Of a stretch of DNA of 13,515 nucleotides, positions 11,032-13,515 are shown in pieces (position 1 is the stretch's first letter; every line of letters begins with the position of its first letter). The DNA is from Anaerolineae bacterium (GTDB lineage: Bacteria; Chloroflexota; Anaerolineae; UBA1429). A program made the position numbers and the translations under genes. The notes under the pieces are model-generated. The model was given only the letters and a program-made list of their open reading frames with translations. It did not search any database and had not been told where the DNA came from. Location: contig JAFGLK010000003.1 in NCBI GenBank assembly GCA_016928125.1, forward strand, positions 1 to 13,515, given 5' to 3'.

Positions 11032-12937
11032 AAATCGTGCGACCCGCAGTGTTGGCACAGCGCGAAGCGAGGGACGCAGGCCAGTCCACATGGGGCCTGG
11101 CCCGGGCGGACCGGGCCGTGGTATGCACGGCATGTTCGGCGAGCCAGAGGTGGCCAAGGACGCCCGGCGCACCCTGCTGCGGCTGTGGGGCTATCTCAGG
11201 CACCAGCACCGCGGCCTGCTAATCACTTTGGGCTTGGTGGTGGTCACGTCGCTCTTGAGCCTGTCAGGACCCTATCTCATGGGCATCGCCATCGACCGCT
11301 ACATCAGCACAGGCGATCTGGCGGGCCTGGCGAGATTGGCGCTAATGATGTTGGGCGTGTATGGCCTACATGCCGCCGGTGTGTGGTTGCAGAGCTATGT
11401 CATGGCCAGCGTGTCGCAGCGCACGGTGCAGGATCTGCGCGATGACCTCTCGGCCAAGCTTCAGACCCTGCCGCTGCGCTTCTTCGATCAGCGTAGCCAC
11501 GGCGAGGTGATGAGCCGCCTCACCAATGACGTGGAGACGGTGAGCATGGTGCTCTCCACCAGTGCCTCACAGCTCATGTCCAGTGTGCTGCACCTGGTGG
11601 GCGTGACCGTGATGATGTTCATCGTCAACGTGCCCATGGCGCTGGTGGCCATGACCGTTCTGCCGCTCACGGCGGTGATCACGCGCCAGATCGCCAAGCG
11701 CACGCGGGCTGGCTTTTCCGAGCAGCAACGTCACCTGGGCACGCTCAACGGCATCATCGAGGAAACGACCACGGGGCAGCGTGTCGTGATCGCCTTTCGG
11801 CGGCAGCACGCGGCCATCGCCCAGTTCAGCGCCACCAATCGCGCCCTGCAGACGGCCGCGACCCGCGCCCAGATCCTGGGTGGGCTCATGGGTCCAATCA
11901 TGAACCTGGTCAACAACGCCAGCCTGGCCGTCGTCATCGTGGCGGGCGGCATTCTGGCGGTCAAGGCGCTGGCTACTGTGGGCACCATAGCGGCTTTTGT
12001 CTCCTATGCTCGCCAGTTCACGCGACCCCTCAACCATATCGCCCAGCTCTTTAACACCATCCAGTCGGCCTTGGCTGGCGCCGAGCGGGTGTTCGAGGTG
12101 CTGGATGAGGCGCCGGAACTGCCCGACGCGCCGGACGCGCAAACGTTGGAGCACTTGACGGGCGACGTGGCGTTGGAGGATGTGTGCTTTGCCTATGAGC
12201 CGGGTGTTCCGGTGCTCAAGCACGTCAGTCTGCGGGCTGAGCCCGGACAGACCGTGGCCCTGGTGGGTCCTACCGGCGCGGGCAAGACCACCCTCGCCAA
12301 CCTGCTCACACGCTTTTACGATGTCGACAGCGGCGCCATCCGCCTGGATGGTGTGGACCTACGCGACCTCAAGCGCGATGAGCTGCGCCGCAGTCTGGGT
12401 CTGGTGTTGCAGGACAACTTTCTCTTTGGCGCCACGGTGATGGAGAATATCCGCTACGGCCGCCTGGAGGCCACCGACGACGAAGTGATCGCCGCCGCGA
12501 CCCTGGCCAACGCCGATCTGTTCATCCGTCACTTGCCTGAAGGCTATCAGACCGTGCTCACGGAGCGTGGCACCAACCTGAGTCACGGCCAGCGGCAGTT
12601 GCTCGCCATCGCTCGCGCGGTGCTGGCCGATCCTGAGATCCTCATCCTGGATGAGGCGACGAGCAATGTGGATACGCGCACAGAGAAGCACCTGCAGGAG
12701 GCATTGCTGCGACTGATGGCGGCGCGCACCAGTTTCGTGATCGCTCACCGCCTGAGCACGATCCGTGATGCCGACCAGGTGCTGGTGATCAACCATGGCG
12801 AGATCATTGAGCGCGGCAACCATGAGACGCTGCTGGCGCAGCGTGGGTTCTACTACCATCTCTACATGAGCCAGTTCAGGGGTCAAGACGAGCCCGTATA
12901 TGAGCCGGCCATCGCTGGTGAGCAGGGGGCCGAATGA
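11024..12937 (+). CDS. ABC exporter half-transporter, catalytic-site subunit
   Basis: 637 residues, partner of the preceding half-transporter. A Gly/Pro/Met/His-rich cytoplasmic N-terminus (about 20-40, with GPGPGGPGRGMHGM) precedes six membrane helices (about 62-350) and the ATP-binding domain (about 385-620). Motifs: Walker A GPTGAGKTT (415-423), Q-loop VLQDNFLFG, signature altered to LSHGQ (519-523), Walker B ILDEATS with D543 and catalytic E544, and intact H-loop H575 in IAHRLST. The pattern mirrors TM288 (LSQGQ): this half carries the competent Walker A/B and His, while its altered signature faces the partner's degenerate site. The C-terminal block GFYYHLYMSQF is also TM288-like. The ATG lies within the end of the upstream gene (8-nt overlap, GGGGTGA just before it), typical of translational coupling and equal subunit amounts. 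Confidence 0.94.
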   Translation: MSENRATRSVGTARSEGRRPVHMGPGPGGPGRGMHGMFGEPEVAKDARRTLLRLWGYLRHQHRGLLITLGLVVVTSLLSLSGPYLMGIAIDRYISTGDLAGLARLALMMLGVYGLHAAGVWLQSYVMASVSQRTVQDLRDDLSAKLQTLPLRFFDQRSHGEVMSRLTNDVETVSMVLSTSASQLMSSVLHLVGVTVMMFIVNVPMALVAMTVLPLTAVITRQIAKRTRAGFSEQQRHLGTLNGIIEETTTGQRVVIAFRRQHAAIAQFSATNRALQTAATRAQILGGLMGPIMNLVNNASLAVVIVAGGILAVKALATVGTIAAFVSYARQFTRPLNHIAQLFNTIQSALAGAERVFEVLDEAPELPDAPDAQTLEHLTGDVALEDVCFAYEPGVPVLKHVSLRAEPGQTVALVGPTGAGKTTLANLLTRFYDVDSGAIRLDGVDLRDLKRDELRRSLGLVLQDNFLFGATVMENIRYGRLEATDDEVIAAATLANADLFIRHLPEGYQTVLTERGTNLSHGQRQLLAIARAVLADPEILILDEATSNVDTRTEKHLQEALLRLMAARTSFVIAHRLSTIRDADQVLVINHGEIIERGNHETLLAQRGFYYHLYMSQFRGQDEPVYEPAIAGEQGAE

Positions 12938-12953
12938 GATCCCGTACTCGGCC

Positions 12954-13515
12954 ATGGGCCTACATACTGTGCCTGGCCAGACCGTCGCTCTAGCGGTGGC
13001 AAGCTAGGCCACGGTGGATCTCCCTCGGTGCTCGGTAGTGAGCCTGGCCACCGGCCCGGGGGTCGGCTGGGAGCAGACGCAGCTCATGGCCCCGGCGGTG
13101 CTGTACGGCTGGCCGGTGCGGGCCACCGCATAGCCCATCCGCGGCTTTCAAGATGCCCAGGTGAAGCGCTATGGCGTGCGCGAGGACGCCCTGGCTGCCC
13201 CCATGATCGCGGTCGCCTTCCCTGGTGGAGGCTCCCTGTGCCTGCTCGACCCCGCCCCCCAGGGCGACACCACCGTGGAGGAGGTGGGGTTCAAGCAGGC
13301 CAGCGTGATGCTGGACGAGCGCTACACCGTTGGCGCCCTGGGCGCCCACGAGACTGCGGAGGGCGGCGTGGCCCTAAGCTTCTCGCTGCCGGGCTCGATG
13401 GAGGCCCTGGGCCGCTTTCCCGAGCGCCGGCGCTACAGCCGCATCGTCGACGGCGTGCGCCAGAGCTACTCGGTAGCGTTGCGCTTGGGCCGCGACGAGT
13501 CGTTCCGCGATCTGA
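12954..13515 (+). pseudogene. Unrecognised coding frame with two in-frame amber stops, 3' end outside window
   Basis: From ATG 12954 one frame reads as protein-like sequence but is broken by TAG at 13005-13007 and at 13131-13133. After the second stop it stays open for 127 codons to the window edge, with codon choice and residue composition like a real gene (for example GVREDALAAPMIAVAFPGGG, then SFSLPGSMEALGRFPERRRY and SYSVALRLGRDESF). Both stops could derive from CAG or TGG by one change. TAG is the normal stop of rpoC, the PBP gene and the MarR gene here, so reassignment is unlikely. The look is loosely like large secreted carbohydrate-active or beta-rich proteins, but I do not recognise a family. 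It could be a decayed gene, or intact with sequence errors. No promoter or ribosome binding site is evident. Confidence 0.5.

Noticed and set aside
9400..11172. 590-codon open frame antisense to the ABC genes
   Set aside because: It is a shadow of the high-GC codon pattern. The translation is His/Gln/Arg-rich without motifs, while the plus strand encodes a full ABC subunit.
12938..12990. Intrinsic terminator after the second ABC gene
   Set aside because: GC-rich short repeats are present, but there is no stable stem followed by a T-run.
12972..12998. PGQTVAL in the broken frame, identical to a stretch before Walker A in both ABC proteins
   Set aside because: Tempting as a duplicated ABC fragment, but the match ends after seven residues and no Walker A follows; the phrase also occurs in unrelated proteins.
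12990..13349. 119-codon minus-strand open frame near the right edge
   Set aside because: The composition (Gly/His/Ala-rich, no motif) looks like the complement of the plus-strand frame, which has better codon usage.

Overview
The window looks like chromosomal DNA of a free-living, GC-rich bacterium, most likely a Chloroflexota member (Anaerolineae-like). That placement is an inference. It rests on an rpoC that is not preceded by rpoB, a beta' subunit with a long coiled-coil insertion, a class A penicillin-binding protein with a long Ig-like C-terminal tail, and an ARMT1-like gene next to rpoC. No rRNA, tRNA, CRISPR array or insertion sequence was seen.

Layout. (1) Bases 1-578, minus strand: the 5' part of an ARMT1-like (DUF89) metal-dependent phosphatase family gene. 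It runs off the left edge. (2) Bases 579-962: a divergent intergenic region with an extended -10 promoter facing left and a perfect-consensus sigma-70 promoter (TTGACA-N17-TATAAT) facing right. A roughly 210-nt leader containing two clean hairpins follows the right-hand promoter. (3) Bases 963-5306: complete rpoC (RNA polymerase beta'), TTG start. (4) Bases 5309-8602: a bifunctional transglycosylase/transpeptidase, starting 2 nt after rpoC, with a strong hairpin just inside its 5' end. An intrinsic terminator closes the unit at 8632-8668. (5) Bases 8682-12937: an apparent efflux operon with its own promoter, a perfect inverted-repeat operator, a MarR-type repressor, and two overlapping half-transporter genes. 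(6) Bases 12938-13515: a decayed or error-containing coding frame with two in-frame amber stops, unrecognised, running off the right edge.

How the genes work together. rpoC and the penicillin-binding protein appear to form one housekeeping transcription unit, joining RNA polymerase synthesis to cell-wall synthesis. The MarR gene and the two ABC genes form a likely autoregulated drug or xenobiotic exporter. The two ABC proteins are complementary halves of a heterodimer: the first has an Asp in place of the catalytic Glu and a Gln in place of the H-loop His, and the second has an altered signature motif (LSHGQ). The dimer would therefore have one degenerate and one competent ATP site, as in TM287/288.

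No previously undescribed system is evident. The most interesting points are the uncoupled rpoC with its own leader, the hairpin at the rpoC/PBP junction, the operator of the efflux operon, and the asymmetric exporter.
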